DNA from: Cyanophora paradoxa
Lineage: Eukaryota; Glaucocystophyceae; Cyanophorales; Cyanophoraceae
Direction: 5' to 3'
NCBI GenBank assembly: GCA_004431415.1
Contig: QPMI01000445.1
Coordinates: 62,001-126,000 of the forward strand
DNA length: 64,000 nt
A program made the position numbers and the translations under genes. Positions 22,301-33,386 of this stretch are shown piece after piece. The stretch's first letter is position 1, and every line of letters starts with the position of its first letter. Under the pieces are notes generated by a model. It saw nothing but the letters and a program-made list of their open reading frames with translations, had not been told where the DNA came from and did no database searches.

Positions 22301-24253
22301 TATGAGCCGCTGAGCGGGAGCGCGGCTGTCGGCGGGGTCCCATAAAGCGAAGCACTGCAGACGCCGACAGACTCGTGGACAGATTAAGATATTATTCGAT
22401 CGAAAGTGGCATCTAAACTTCGAATTCACTGTAAATCGAGAAATTTTGAACGCTCTAGATCTGCTTGCAGACGTCGACTGTACTCCTACATATCGATAAT
22501 AATGTCCCTGCGGAGCAGGAGCTCGAGTGGCCTTAAGCTTGGGGTCTTGCAGAATTGTGGGAATTTGTGGCTTCAAGGCGTAAGGGTGCACGTGGCTGCT
22601 CTTTGTATTTGTGTTAGAGGGGCGCCGGGCCCGAAATCTGCGCAACGTTGCGCGCTTCTAATTAGACTAGAGGCTGTGGCCGGTAATTCAAAAAAAAAAT
22701 TATATATAAATCCCCGCAGAAAACTGGGCGCGCAGGACTCCGGGAAGCGCAGATTCGTGCCGTACCCCGGGGTAGCTCTGCCCTTTCGCATCGTCCTGCT
22801 TCTCCTCAGTCTCCACGTCGTCTTGTTGGTCCTCTTACCTGTCTGCTTCCTGTGATTTACTAGGTCTTCGACTCGCCCCCGCCCCCGCTCGTCTCAGGAG
22901 GTGCAAGGTGGGGTCTAAAGTAGGGACGCTGACAGAATACAACAACTAATTATAAGTAATCCTCAGCGACTATCTATACAACTAATATAAATAATGCTAG
23001 ACAATGCTAGGCGCGCGTAGGCGTAGGTGGCTAGGCCTGGGCCTGCGCGCAGCGCCGCCCGGCGGCCGCCCACGTGCACCGTGCCTCCGCCCCGCCCGGC
23101 GAACCGCACCGCCGCCCGCGGGCCGCGCGCCGGTGCCCGGAGAGCTGCGCCGCCGCCCCGCTCGCCGCGCGCGCCTTCGCCCGCGCGGCCCCCCGGGCCC
23201 GCGCCCCGAGCCGTCCTCTGCCCACGGGCCGCGCCCCCGTCCCGCCTGCCGAGCCGCGCCGCCGCCTGCCGAGCCGCGCCGCCGCCTGCCGCGCAGCTGA
23301 GCTGCCACGCGCGCGTCGCGCCTCCGAGGCCCCGTCCCGCTTGGCGACTCGGCGAGCCGCGCCGATCGCTACCCGACCGCCCCGCCCGTCATATGCATGG
23401 CGCCGGCCTCGCGTCGCGCAGCCGCTGAGCCGGCCGCTGCGCACTCCCGCGTGCCGCGCCTGGGCCGGGTTAGCCGAGCAGCGGAGAGCGACATGTCCAG
23501 CTGGGGCCGCGCGGGCCAGGCGCGGGGACCGTCGGACACGGGAGCTCGAGGGCGGTGGCGCGCGCGGCTCGCGCGCTGGCAGAGCGGAGCGCGCACGCGC
23601 GGCGCGACGCCCCGGCCGCGCGCGGAGGCGCGGCGGGCGGCGGCGCGGGCTGTAGGCTGGCAGGCTGGCTGCGGTTGTACATGCCCCGGGCCTTCGTTGT
23701 GGCGGCGGCAAGTCGTCGGCGGCGGCGAGGAGCCTTGCGCGGGGTACAGCAAAAAGAGACGTCCGGCGGCGCCGGCCTTATCCACAGCGGGGTACCACAA
23801 AAAGACTTATCGCCGACGGAAAAAAGACCGACTTGCGAACTGGCCGACTTGGACAGCGTGACAGACAATCCGACGGGTAGCAAGGGGGGTTTGAGCAGCT
23901 GACCCCCCCTTGCAATCTTTCTCAATTTTGTCCTCCGCTTGTTAGTGATGTAATTTCTTCTGATATTGATGGTATCTCTAGCTCTAGCTCTTCTTCGCGT
24001 CTGTCATTCTCTGTCTCTAGCTCTAGATCTAGATCTGCTATAGCTAGGTCTGATTTACTTGTCCTCTCTTCTCGATCTGTCTCGCGCTCTGTGTCGATTT
24101 TAAATTTGGCTCTTTGTCTAGATCTCATCTTTTTTCGTGCTCTTGTCTTAGTTCTTTTGCTTTTTGTCTCTTTGCCCCCTGGGCAGCGCTAGCCCCCGCA
24201 GTGCTGGTGTCTAGAGGCTGTGGCCGGGACCCGGGAAGCGCGCAACGTTGCCG

Positions 24254-24288
<35 letters not shown>
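24254..24288. repeat. Homopolymer C tract (35 bases)
   Basis: Uninterrupted run of C within the spacer. It is a likely slippage site, and its exact length in the assembly should be doubted. Confidence 0.9.
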
Positions 24289-24291
<3 letters not shown>

Positions 24292-24593
24292 CCTCGCGCG
24301 CGCGCCGCGCCGGCCCGCGCGCCCACCTTAATCAGCTGAGTTAAGCTAGCTTAGCTTCGAATTCTGTACTAAAGGTCGCTACGAGAGCGGCCAATCGCAA
24401 GTCTTAATTCTATTCAGTCCCGAAAACACTTTTTTTGGCTTCAGGCTTGGGGCCGGAATATCGATGACTAATTATTTTGGGTATTACAGTTTGCATGCCG
24501 AATTACTAAAAACCGAATTACAGTATGCATGAGCCTCCGGATCGATCCGAGGCTCCGGAATATATACCAGAATATACACAATCATTCGCAAAT

Positions 24594-24654
24594 CATTCAG
24601 AGTCCAGACTCCAGAGTCCGACGGTCCAGACTCCAGAGTCCAGAGTCCAGACCC
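24594..24654. repeat. Direct repeats of CAGAGTCCAGA/ACTCCAGAGTC
   Basis: Several imperfect copies of an 11-12 base unit (CAGAGTCCAGACT and CTCCAGAGTCC) lie close together here. Related CAGAGTC words recur near 24,840-25,150. They look like slippage-derived simple repeats. Confidence 0.6.
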
Positions 24655-26561
24655 GTCTACCGTAGTACGAGACTACAACCGGTAATGCGATGATCAACGG
24701 TTTTAGTTATACTACTTATGATAATTAGACGAACTTCGGAACCAGCTCGCGCGTCTGTAGTACTCTAGACTGAGAGTCTAGATCGATATCTGTACGTATA
24801 CTCGTCTAACTAGTACTAACTTAGTAAGACTCTGACTCTCTGTCACACGGTCAGAGTCTCTGAGAATCCGTCTAACGTTGACTTAGTAACTTATTAATGA
24901 ACTGACAGTATACGTAGTCTAACGTACTACGGTAGATCGATCTACAAACTTGAATGAATTCGAACCGGGACTCTGGGCCCGAGTCTGGGCCCTGGGGCCC
25001 AGAGTCCGACGGTCCCAGACTCCGGACCCAGAGCCTGGGGGCCAGAGGCCCTGAGGCCCTGGCAGTGAGAGGGGCCTGAGAGGGCCGGCGCCAGAGTGGA
25101 CCCAGACTGCCAGGCTGGGCGGGAGTCTGGGGCCTCTGGAGTCTGGCCATGGGCCCCGTCAGTGGGCCCGGTCACCGGTGCCACGGTGGGCCGTCACTGA
25201 GTCACTGGGCCGTCAGTGCTCCGTCACTAGGACTCACTACTACCGTGGCCGTACGTATACGCGGGTGTGAAATTACACTGTGAATGCAACGACTAGGAAC
25301 AGATTTAGATCTAGCCTAGTAGAGGGCTCGCATTGGCTCCTTTGTGGACATAGCTGCAACCCCACTGGCTAACATTTAACCGTGTTCACGTACCGTGTTC
25401 GCCGTCAGGCTCTCAAGAGCGAACAAAGCGAACACACGAGCAAGTTCTCAACTACGAGTGGGCCGTTAAAAAAACTTTAAATTTCAGTCTTGAACTCATG
25501 AACAGCTCGTCTCATATGAGTGAACGCGGAGGTCGCGAATTGCGAATTAGTTATATAATTACCCAATTCAAGGGCCCGACGTCGACAACTCGGCGCCGGC
25601 GTCGAGTCGGCGACAACGCCGACAAGCTAGCCTCTCGGACAAGGCCGGTCACAATTCATGCAAGGGGCCAATAAAGATGGCTTTTTTAATTATCCGCCAA
25701 TTGCAAGTTGCAACTTAAACTTGCAACTTGCATTTCGCAAATTGCAAGTACTTGCAAGCTACTGGTCAGTGGTCATCGACGACTCATCGTTCGCCGACGA
25801 TCGGATCGGACTCGGACTCGGAGCCTCGATCGCGAGGAGCCGGTCCTTCGAGGACTCGCGAGTCGCGAGTCGCGACGAGGAGTTCCGAACTTCGGAATTC
25901 GAATGCCTCCGAGTCTTAAAAAAAGGCTTATACCGGTAAGCTTTCGAATTCGACTTCCGATTCAAAGTTCCGAATTCAACTCTCGCGGCGAATTCCGGCG
26001 AGTCGACGGCGACATGTACACTTATATATATATATATACATATGCATACCGTGACTGTATCGATATCATACTGTGAATCCACAAAGTTAGGCGCCGACAA
26101 AGTTACTAATTATATAAGTTAGGCGCGGATAGACGAGTTCACCCATTTGTCTAACTTAATCCCCGTCTAACTGTCCCTAAAGGGGGTATGCCATAGTAAC
26201 GCTTGTATGGAGCGACCCGCATGCGCAGCTCGTCTATCTTTGTGAACGTCTATCACGACGGGTGGGCAAACGTCTATGAAAAGCGACGCCTAACTTTGTG
26301 GACAGTAGTATGACCACACACGCGCGCGGCGCGCCGCGCGCCGCCTGAGAGGCCCGCCTCGGCCCTCGATCGCGAGGGCCGACTCCCGGGCCCCGGCCGA
26401 GGGCCGAGGCGCGCAGCTGCCGCAGTGCTGGCAAACAGTGGCAATTGCAAGTTCAACGGTTGGCAGGCACTGCGGCAATGGCAGCAACTTGGCAGTGTTA
26501 ACGTTGGCACACAACTTGGCAGCCGAGCGCTACCGTGTGGCACTATAATATCGCGCCCACT

Positions 26562-26776
26562 TAATTACCGCGCCGAGAATTTGTTAAAACGCGGTAATTT
26601 GGTACCGCGGTAAAAAGCTGCAGCCAAGTTGCTCTATACCGTACCCCCCCCCCAATTACCGCCCAATGCATGCGCATGCCTCAAGTTTTTAAAAACGCGG
26701 TAATTTGGTAGCGCGTTATATTTCGGCCACCCTTGGCCCGGAGTTTTTAACGCGGTAATTTATGCCGCGGTAATTT
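26562..26776. repeat. Interspersed GCGGTAATTT repeat cluster
   Basis: Exact GCGGTAATTT occurs at 26591-26600, 26697-26706, 26752-26761 and 26767-26776. The reverse-complement core AATTACCGC occurs near 26563 and 26654. Copies are usually preceded by TTTTTAA or AAAA and followed by a palindromic GGTACCGCGG- or TAGCGCG-type word, so both strands carry the unit. Confidence 0.75.
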
Positions 26777-27492
26777 AGTGCCACATGGTCACCGGGTAGC
26801 TGAGCGCGCATGCGCAGGCGGCGCAGCAGGCTGCCGCAGTGCCCGCAGTGCGCATGCCCGGTGGGCCGGTGCCATCATGGCATGCAGCCGCTGAGCTGTA
26901 CATGTGTAGCCTAGTAGCAGTGTGTACGTCACACAGTACGTGAAGGAGGATCGGAAGGCAGCAGCGCTAGCTATAGGCTATAGCTAGCTATAGCCTACTA
27001 GTATAGCGCGAGCTGTACGTACATCACGGTACATGTGCTCGTGAGCTCGAGGAAGGATCCGGACTCTGGCCCGCGGCCGGCGGAGTTCCGAAGTTCAAAT
27101 TCGAGTCGCCGGCGCGACTCGCCGCGGGCCGGGAGCAACACCCGGCTCTTGAGTCTTGACCCGAGCAGGCGACGGGTTGCATTTGCACCGAGCGCTGGCG
27201 CCATCGACTCGCAGCGCGGCGAGCGTCCGGTCGACGGTCCTGGCGCGGCAGCAACGAGAGGGTCCCGAATCCCGACGTACGACGTCGCCGTTGAATTGCT
27301 GCCTGCGCGATGGCGGCAGCGACGCAGCTCCCGCCCCTCGCCGACTGGACCTCGGAGGCGTGCTCGCGGAATTGCAAGCTGAAGCCTCTGAAGGTGCATG
27401 CCGGCCGCGCGCTTCCGTAATTTTCTGCGGCTGCCAGCGTCTAGAGCTGCCGTACGCGTGACCATGAGCTTGAGCACGCTGACCATGGCCAT

Positions 27493-29600
27493 ATGCATCG
27501 CGCTGTGACCCAGACTGGACGACTGTCTCCGCCGGAGCCGCCCAGGCCGTGCAATTGGTATGAGCCGCAGCCGCCGAGTCCGCAGCTCGCTCCCGGCATG
27601 GACTACGATCGCGGCCGCCGAGTTGGATGCAATCTTGGCCGATCGCGAGTCCCCAATTGCAACGAGGAGGCCCCTCTCGCGATCGCCGGCGCCCACGGCC
27701 GTCGGCGCCAGAGCGCCCCAGACCTGCAATTCACCCCAGCTGCAGTTCGCGATCGCGCGGTTCGAAATTTTGCACATATGCATGTTAATATTTTAATTGA
27801 TGCCGGGGCGCCACCCCTGACCGGGACGGCGGCGCGGCAGGATTCGGCGCTCGAATTCAGGGGCGCGGGGCCGCTGCAGCTCCTCCGATCGATCGCGGAT
27901 GATGTCGATCCCCCGTGCCGCTCGGTTTCGCCGAGCGGCTCCTCCAGCAGCGACGGCAGCGCTAGCGACGAGACCGATCGCGAGCTCGAGGCGGCCGCGG
28001 GCCGCGCCGCTGGCCCGCGCCCCCGCCTCGGCTCCCTGCCTTGCGATTGGGCGCTGGCGACGCCGCCGACGCCGCGGACGTCGCGATCGCGATCGGCGGC
28101 GGGGTCCGGAGCCGCCCGCCGGAAGTCAAGCCGGGAGGGCGGGGCGCGGAGCAGCTCCGTCCTCTCAGTCCTCGCCGCCGCCGCCTCTGCCGCCTCCCCC
28201 GCCGTCGTCTCGGACTCCCGCCCGTCCGCGGCCCCCGAGGCCTCGCCCGCCCTCGCCCTCCCCGCCGGCTCCGTACCCCTCAACTGCCTCCCCTTCGACG
28301 TCGACGCGGCGCCGTCACCCCCTCCCGGGCCCCCGACGGCGGGCGCCCTGGCCATGGGCGCGAGGCCGTGGTCCAAGCGGCGGGCGTCGATGCCGCTGCC
28401 GCCGCCGCCGCCGCCGCTCGTGGTCGACCTCGACGGGCTGGAGGTGGAGGACGGCTGCCCGGCCCGGGCCCCGGGGCCCCGGCCGCCGCCGCCGCCGGCC
28501 GCTCCGCCATCGACCGCGTCTGGGCGGCCGCCCTCGCCAGCGGCGGCCTCGCCGAGGGCGGCCCGGAGGACGGCCTCGATCGCGAGGAGGGCGGCGCCGG
28601 CTTCGGCCGCTCCCTCCTCCGCTCCCTCTCGGGCGCCGTCCGCCTCGGGCGCCGCGGCTCCAGCTCCGGCCCCTCCTCCGCCGCCCGCCCCCTCGGGCTC
28701 AATTTCGTCGGCTACGGTCCGAGCTTTAATTTGTTTCTTCGATGTCGGCGTCGGAGCGCCTGCGGCTGACGCGTCGGCGGCGGGCCCCGCAGAGGCGTTC
28801 CACCTGTGCCTGCACCGCTGCCTCACGCCGGCGCGCTCCACCTGGGTCTACCCCGACGCCCGCCGCCTCGCCGCCGACAACTGGGCCGTCGACGCCAGGG
28901 TGACCCCCCTCCCCCCCCCCCCCCCTCCTCCCCTCCCCTCCCCTTCCCTCCCTCCCCTCCCCTCCTCCTTTCGAATTCTCCCCACCGGGTACCGCGGCCT
29001 GAACTCCCGGCGGCGCAGGGCGCGGACTCGATGCCGCGGGAGGCGTTCGAGCGGGCGCTGTACGGGGCGGCGGCGGCGTGGGCCGGGGACGCGGGGGCCT
29101 GCAAGGTGGCCCCCGCCCTGCGCCTCCTCGCCGCCGAGACGGGCCTCGGCGACCTCACCGCCGCCTTCCTCTCCTGCCTCGCCCACGCCCTCCTCGCTCC
29201 CGCCCCGCCCCCCGCCCCGGGCGCCCCGCCCGCCCCGCCCCGCCTGCGCCTCTGGCACGAGGTGGAGGTGGGGGCGTGCAGCCCGGGGCGGGCGCTCCAG
29301 CACCTGGGCAGCCTCCGCCGCCACTCCCCGCGCATCCGCTCCCTCGACGCCGCCTCCTTCCAAAAGCCCGCCCCGGCGGCCCCCGCCGCCCCCGCGGCCG
29401 CGGCCGCCCCGCAGGCGAAGCCGCCTGCCGCGCCCGCGGCCGGAGCGCCGGCGGGGCTGGAGGCGCTGGGGCCGATCCAGGGGGCGGTGGCGCTGCGGCG
29501 GCACGCCCTCCACAACCGCCTCGAGCGCCTCGCCGCCGCCCGCGGCCGCCGCCCCAGCGACGACGCCGCCGCCGGCACCGCCCTCGCCGGGGCCCAGTGA
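27493..29600 (+). CDS. Conserved-domain hypothetical protein with low-complexity N-terminal half
   Basis: Long protein (600-700 residues) whose first half is rich in serine, alanine and proline and contains an RRKSSRE kinase-type site. The C-terminal part is more ordered: AIDRVWAAALASGG, LGLNFVGYGPSFNLFLRC, AFHLCLHRCLTPARSTWVYP, then DARRLAADNWAVDAR joined across a GT intron (about 28899-29020) to SMPREAFERALYGAAAAW. It resembles a domain common in protist multi-domain proteins in which DW..D..G precedes F..AL..LAD.W; the family is not named with certainty. The 3' end reads PSDDAAAGTALAGAQ, TGA at 29598-29600. The start at 27493 is simply the first in-frame ATG; the N-terminal exon structure, including a frame change near 28.45 kb, is uncertain. 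Confidence 0.5.
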
Positions 29601-30378
29601 ATTCCCCCAGCCCCGCGGACCCCGACTTCGAGATCTAGATCTGCTGTCGCGACCTTCCGCGATGTAGTTCTGAGCGTAGCCGCCGTAGGCCCTCTCGATC
29701 TCGATCTGGAGCTGCAGTTGTCGCCCTCCTTTCGTCGATTCGGCCGCACTGAGTTCGCCGCCCATGCCAGGCCACGGCCGCGGCCATGATCTTTACGTAC
29801 TGTCACAGTGCTAGTACTAGTGTTCCTGACTCTGTGAGCTGGCTTCCTTGCATTTGTATATATACATATATATATTCCGTCCTGTATAACAATTTAGTAA
29901 CAGTCGAATTCGAACATTAAGTAGGCAGGAATTGCAGTACTAGTACACTACTACTGTGCTTCTATGATAGCAGATTTCAATTGACCGGCAAACCGGTGTG
30001 TAATTAGTTCTCCAGTATTTTTCTCTTGTTTCACAGTGTTCTAGTTCAGACCTGAATCTCAGAGTCTGTGCGTATACAGCCCCCTAGTCCCTCCTTCGCG
30101 CAGCCCCGTTTTCACATGTACATCTAGCTATAGATGATGTCGACTCGATGACTTTTCAATCTAGTCCATTTGAAACGATCGCGGCGGCGTGATTTTCCTG
30201 TGATCCTGGCTAGAGTGCAACACTGCGAGGGCTCCCCTAGCTCTAGTAACAGTGTCCGACGGTCGACGTCTTAAGCTTCTTGCACGTATCGCTGTTCTCG
30301 ACTCGAATCCATCGCCTCCGTATCGAGCAGGGAATTCGAACGCGCACCCCCGAGCCCCGGCCCGGAGCCCCCGGGGGG
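29601..30378. other. Intergenic region between convergent genes
   Basis: 778 bp, AT-richer than the flanking genes, with TATATATACATATATATA near 29857 and CTAG-type palindromes. No open frame of coding character was seen. Confidence 0.55.
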
Positions 30379-32952
30379 CTACCGGAACTCGTCGATGAGG
30401 CGGAGGATGCCGCGGGCGACCTCCTCGTCCTCCGGGTCGACGTCGGCCCCCGCCCCCGCCCCGGCGGCGGGGTCGGCCCCCTCGCCCGCCCCCGCGAGGA
30501 AGGCCTCGAGGTCGGCGCGGGCCTCGGTCCAGCGGGAGAAGTGGTAGAGGATGATGCCGCGGTCGCGCAGGTCCTCCCGCGACCCCGGCCCCAGCAGCAG
30601 CAGCCGGTCCAGCACTGCCCACAGGCCCCTCGGCGGGGCGGCGGGGCGGGGGGGCGGGGCGGGGGGCACCGGCGAGGGCCCGGTGCGTGTCCCCGAGGGC
30701 GATGTAGATGAGCTTCAGGTCCGAGAGCAGCCGCGCCAGCACCTGCGCAGACGGCTCGCTCGGCGCGGCGGGGGCGGGGGCGGGCGGGGGCGGGGGCGGG
30801 GGCGGGCGGGGGCGGGACGGGGCGGGGGCGGGCGGGGGCGGGCGGGGGCGGGCCGTGCGGTGGCCGACGGCGCCGAAGTAGGAGCCGAGGAAGAGGGAGC
30901 GGTCCCGGTCCTCCTCGGAGCTCGAGCGCCCCGCCCCTCCGCCCCGCCCTCCGCGCCGGCCCCGCAGGCGGCGCCGGCGGCGGCGGAGGCGCGGCGCCCG
31001 TCCCGTTGGCGCCGTTGAGGGGCGGGGGCGGGGGCGAGAGGACGGCCGAGGGCGACGCGGGCGGGGAGGAGGGCGGGGAGGAGGGGCCGGCAGGGGAGGA
31101 GGAGGTGGTGGGGGAGGAGGAGGGGGAGGGGCCGGCGGGGTCGCGGTCGGGCGCCGGGGCCCCGGGGTCCTCGGGGGGCTCGAGGGCGCGCATGACCGAC
31201 TCGCAGTAGGCGCGGTACTGCCACGGCGTCAGCAGCTGCGCGGCGCGGGGGCGCGGCGTCAGGCCGGGAGGGGAGGGCAGGCGGGGCGGGGCGGGGCGGG
31301 CGGGGCGGACGGCGCCCTGGCGGGAGAGGTCGACGAAGAGCGGGGGCACGGCGTCGGGCCCGAGGCCGGTGGAGGCCTCGTCGGGGCGGACGCAGAAGAC
31401 GGCGGGGAAGCCGGCGCCGCGCAGCTCGAGGCCGAGGCGCTTGGCGACGGCGATGTAGAGGATGCCGACGGCGACGGCCGCCCCCGCCCGGCGCTCCACG
31501 ACCGAGGGCAGCAGGTAGTCCCGCGCCGGCGAGCAGAGCGGGTCCCCGGCCTCGCGCCGGGGCGCCGGGGCGGGCCGGGGCGCGGCGCTGTAGGCGAGGA
31601 AGGCCCCGTGCTCGAGGGCGGCGGTGCCGACGGCCCAGGAGGGCGGGAGCACGGCGGGGACGACGGCCGTCGTCGGCGCGTTGTAAGCGCTCTCCAGCCG
31701 CGACACCGCGTCCCCGCCCTCCCATCCGGGCTGCCCGCCCGCCCCGGCCTCAGGGCGGGGAGGGCGCCGGCTCGAGGCGGGGCGGGGGCCCGGGCGGGGC
31801 GCACGTCGCGGTCCTCGGCGGCGGGGGCGCCGTCCCCCTCCTCGTCCTCCTCGTCCCCCTCGCCCTCGCCCTCCTCCTCGAGCTCGAGGGCGAGGTCGAG
31901 GGAGCCGACGATGGAGTCGAGGAGCCGCTCGAGCTCCTCGTCGTCCAGCTGCATCTGCGCCCCGGAGAGAGTCGCGCCCCGCTGTGCTCCGTCTGGATCG
32001 GGCGGGGGCGGGGCGGGGGCGGGCCTCGGGGTTGTCGGCGTGGGCGGCGGCGGCGACCATCCCCGCCGTGGCTGCGGCCTCGAGGCGGGCGACGTGCAGC
32101 TCCTCGTGCAGCAGCTCGTCCTCGTCCGGCTCCAGCCCCAGCAGCTCCAGCCCCTCCCCCTCGTCCTCCTCCTCCTCTTCCTCGAGCTCGAGCTCGAGGG
32201 CGAGCAGGCCCGCCTCCTCCTCGTCCTCGTAGTCCCCCAGCCCCTCGATCGCCGCCAGCAGCCGCGCCTGCCCCCGCCCCGCCTCAGACCCCGCCCCCGC
32301 CGGTCGCCCGGGGGTGTACGTGCGCGCGCCTCGGGGCTCTCGTAGTGGCCCTCGCCGTCCCCCTCCTCGTCCTCCTCGAGCTCCACCCCCTCGTACTGCG
32401 CCAGGTCGTCCACCTGCCCCACCTCCCCGGCTCGAATCCGAGCGGGGCCGGCGCGGGCGGGGCGCGGGGCGCGCCTCGAGCCAGTGGAGACAGCGCATGC
32501 CCATCCCATCGAAGAGCTCCTCGGAGATGGCGCTCAGAAGCGCCCGGTTCGGGTTCACTGTCGGCAGCAGGTACTTCTCCTCCGTCCGCACCCGCACCCG
32601 CACCCGCTCCGCGATCCTGCCCGGCCCCCGCGAGCAAGTCGAATTCGATCCGGGCCGGGGCGGGCCCCCGCGGGGGGGCTCCGGGGCGCTCCAGCTGCAG
32701 CGGACCTGTCGATGCGCTTGAGGACCGCTTCGACGTCCACGGCCCCGCGGGTCTCCTCCAGCGCGATGTAAAGGGCCGCGCGGGCGATGTCGATGTCGTC
32801 CTCCTCGGCCTTGTTGACCTCGTTGTAGAACGCCGCGCGCGGCTGCGGGAGGACTCGCTGTTGAGTGCACGCAGGTGGAAGCCCGCGCGAAAGGATAGCA
32901 GCTCTGTGCGGACCTGAGACCACGTCAGCTCTTCGCCTTCGAGGCCCTGCAT
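30379..32952 (-). CDS. SirB1/transglutaminase-like-fold protein with TPR tail and acidic insert
   Basis: Start MQGLEGEELTWSQ at 32952, spliced to PRAAFYNEVNKAEEDDIDIA and EETRGAVDVEAVLKRIDR, which match the N-terminal helices of the SirB1 family. NPNRALLSAISEELFDGMG follows, then a long glutamate/aspartate-rich insert (about 32.4-31.8 kb, for example LALELELEEEEEEDEGEG). The core then reads VERRAGAAVAVGILYIAVAK, LGLELRGAGFPAVFCVRPDE and LFVDLSRQG, equivalent to the RKGIPISL..IY..VA.RLGL motif. The C-terminal helices LLSDLKLIYIALGDTHRALA and VLDRLLLLGPGSREDLRDRG, then FSRWTEARADLEAFL, are the TPR-like end of the family. The stop TAG is at 30379-30381. Biochemical function of this family is poorly known; plant relatives include F-box 21-like proteins. 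Exon joins inside the insert are approximate. Confidence 0.8.
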
Positions 32953-33386
32953 CTCCGCGTCCAGCTGCGGGGTTGCTCCCGCGGGCGGCTTATCGGGTGG
33001 CTCCGCGTCCAGCGGAGCGTGCGGTGCGCCATCTGAAGCGAAGGGTCGGTGATCGGCAATGCCAAGCGATCAGACAAGACGATCGAGGCCGAGGCACTCG
33101 CGCGCACCTTCGCAAGCTATCAAAAGCGGTCGTACGTGCGGTATCCTATGCCTCCGTGGCGGCTGAAAGCCCCAGCTCGTTGATAGGGGCGAGCCGTGCC
33201 AGGAGATAATTCTATGGCGACTTCGCGGAAGCGCCTGCGGCGGTCGCCGCGAGCATGGTGATGCCGATGTGCTGGCAACTGACCGCGAGCCGCCGCCGGG
33301 AGGGGCGCCCGCAACGAAGGCCCACATCGCGCGTACCCCACAAGTGATCCCTCCCCCTGAGTCTTCGTTCGCACTTGGTTCGGGGG
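32953..33386. promoter_or_regulatory. Shared upstream region between SirB1-like and STN-like kinase genes
   Basis: 434 bp between divergent start codons; both promoters must lie here or in the first exons. No TATA box is visible, and the scattered short frames lack domain content. Confidence 0.4.

Larger units (their letters stand above)
22301..27492. other. 5.2 kb gene-poor spacer
   Basis: The longest interval without a convincing gene. 22.3-23.0 kb is AT-richer with a short A-run at 22689. 23.0-23.7 kb is extremely GC-rich with overlapping arginine-rich open frames in all phases and no domain. 23.9-24.2 kb has TAGATC/CTAGCT-type palindromic sequence, followed by a 35-base C run at 24254-24288. 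24.4-26.2 kb is rich in short palindromes and near-repeats of CCAGAGTC. 26.5-26.8 kb carries the GCGGTAATTT repeats. No tRNA, rRNA or transposase was seen. Confidence 0.55.

Noticed and set aside
22406-22855. 149-residue open frame (+)
   Set aside because: Contains an A-run and TATA-like sequence and no domain; looks like intergenic DNA.
23000-23900. Overlapping arginine-rich open frames
   Set aside because: Open in almost every phase because stop codons are rare at this GC content; no domain and no clear splice pattern.
26000-26060. TATATATATATA tract near 26020 as a promoter
   Set aside because: No gene start lies downstream within 1 kb on either strand; part of the palindromic spacer.
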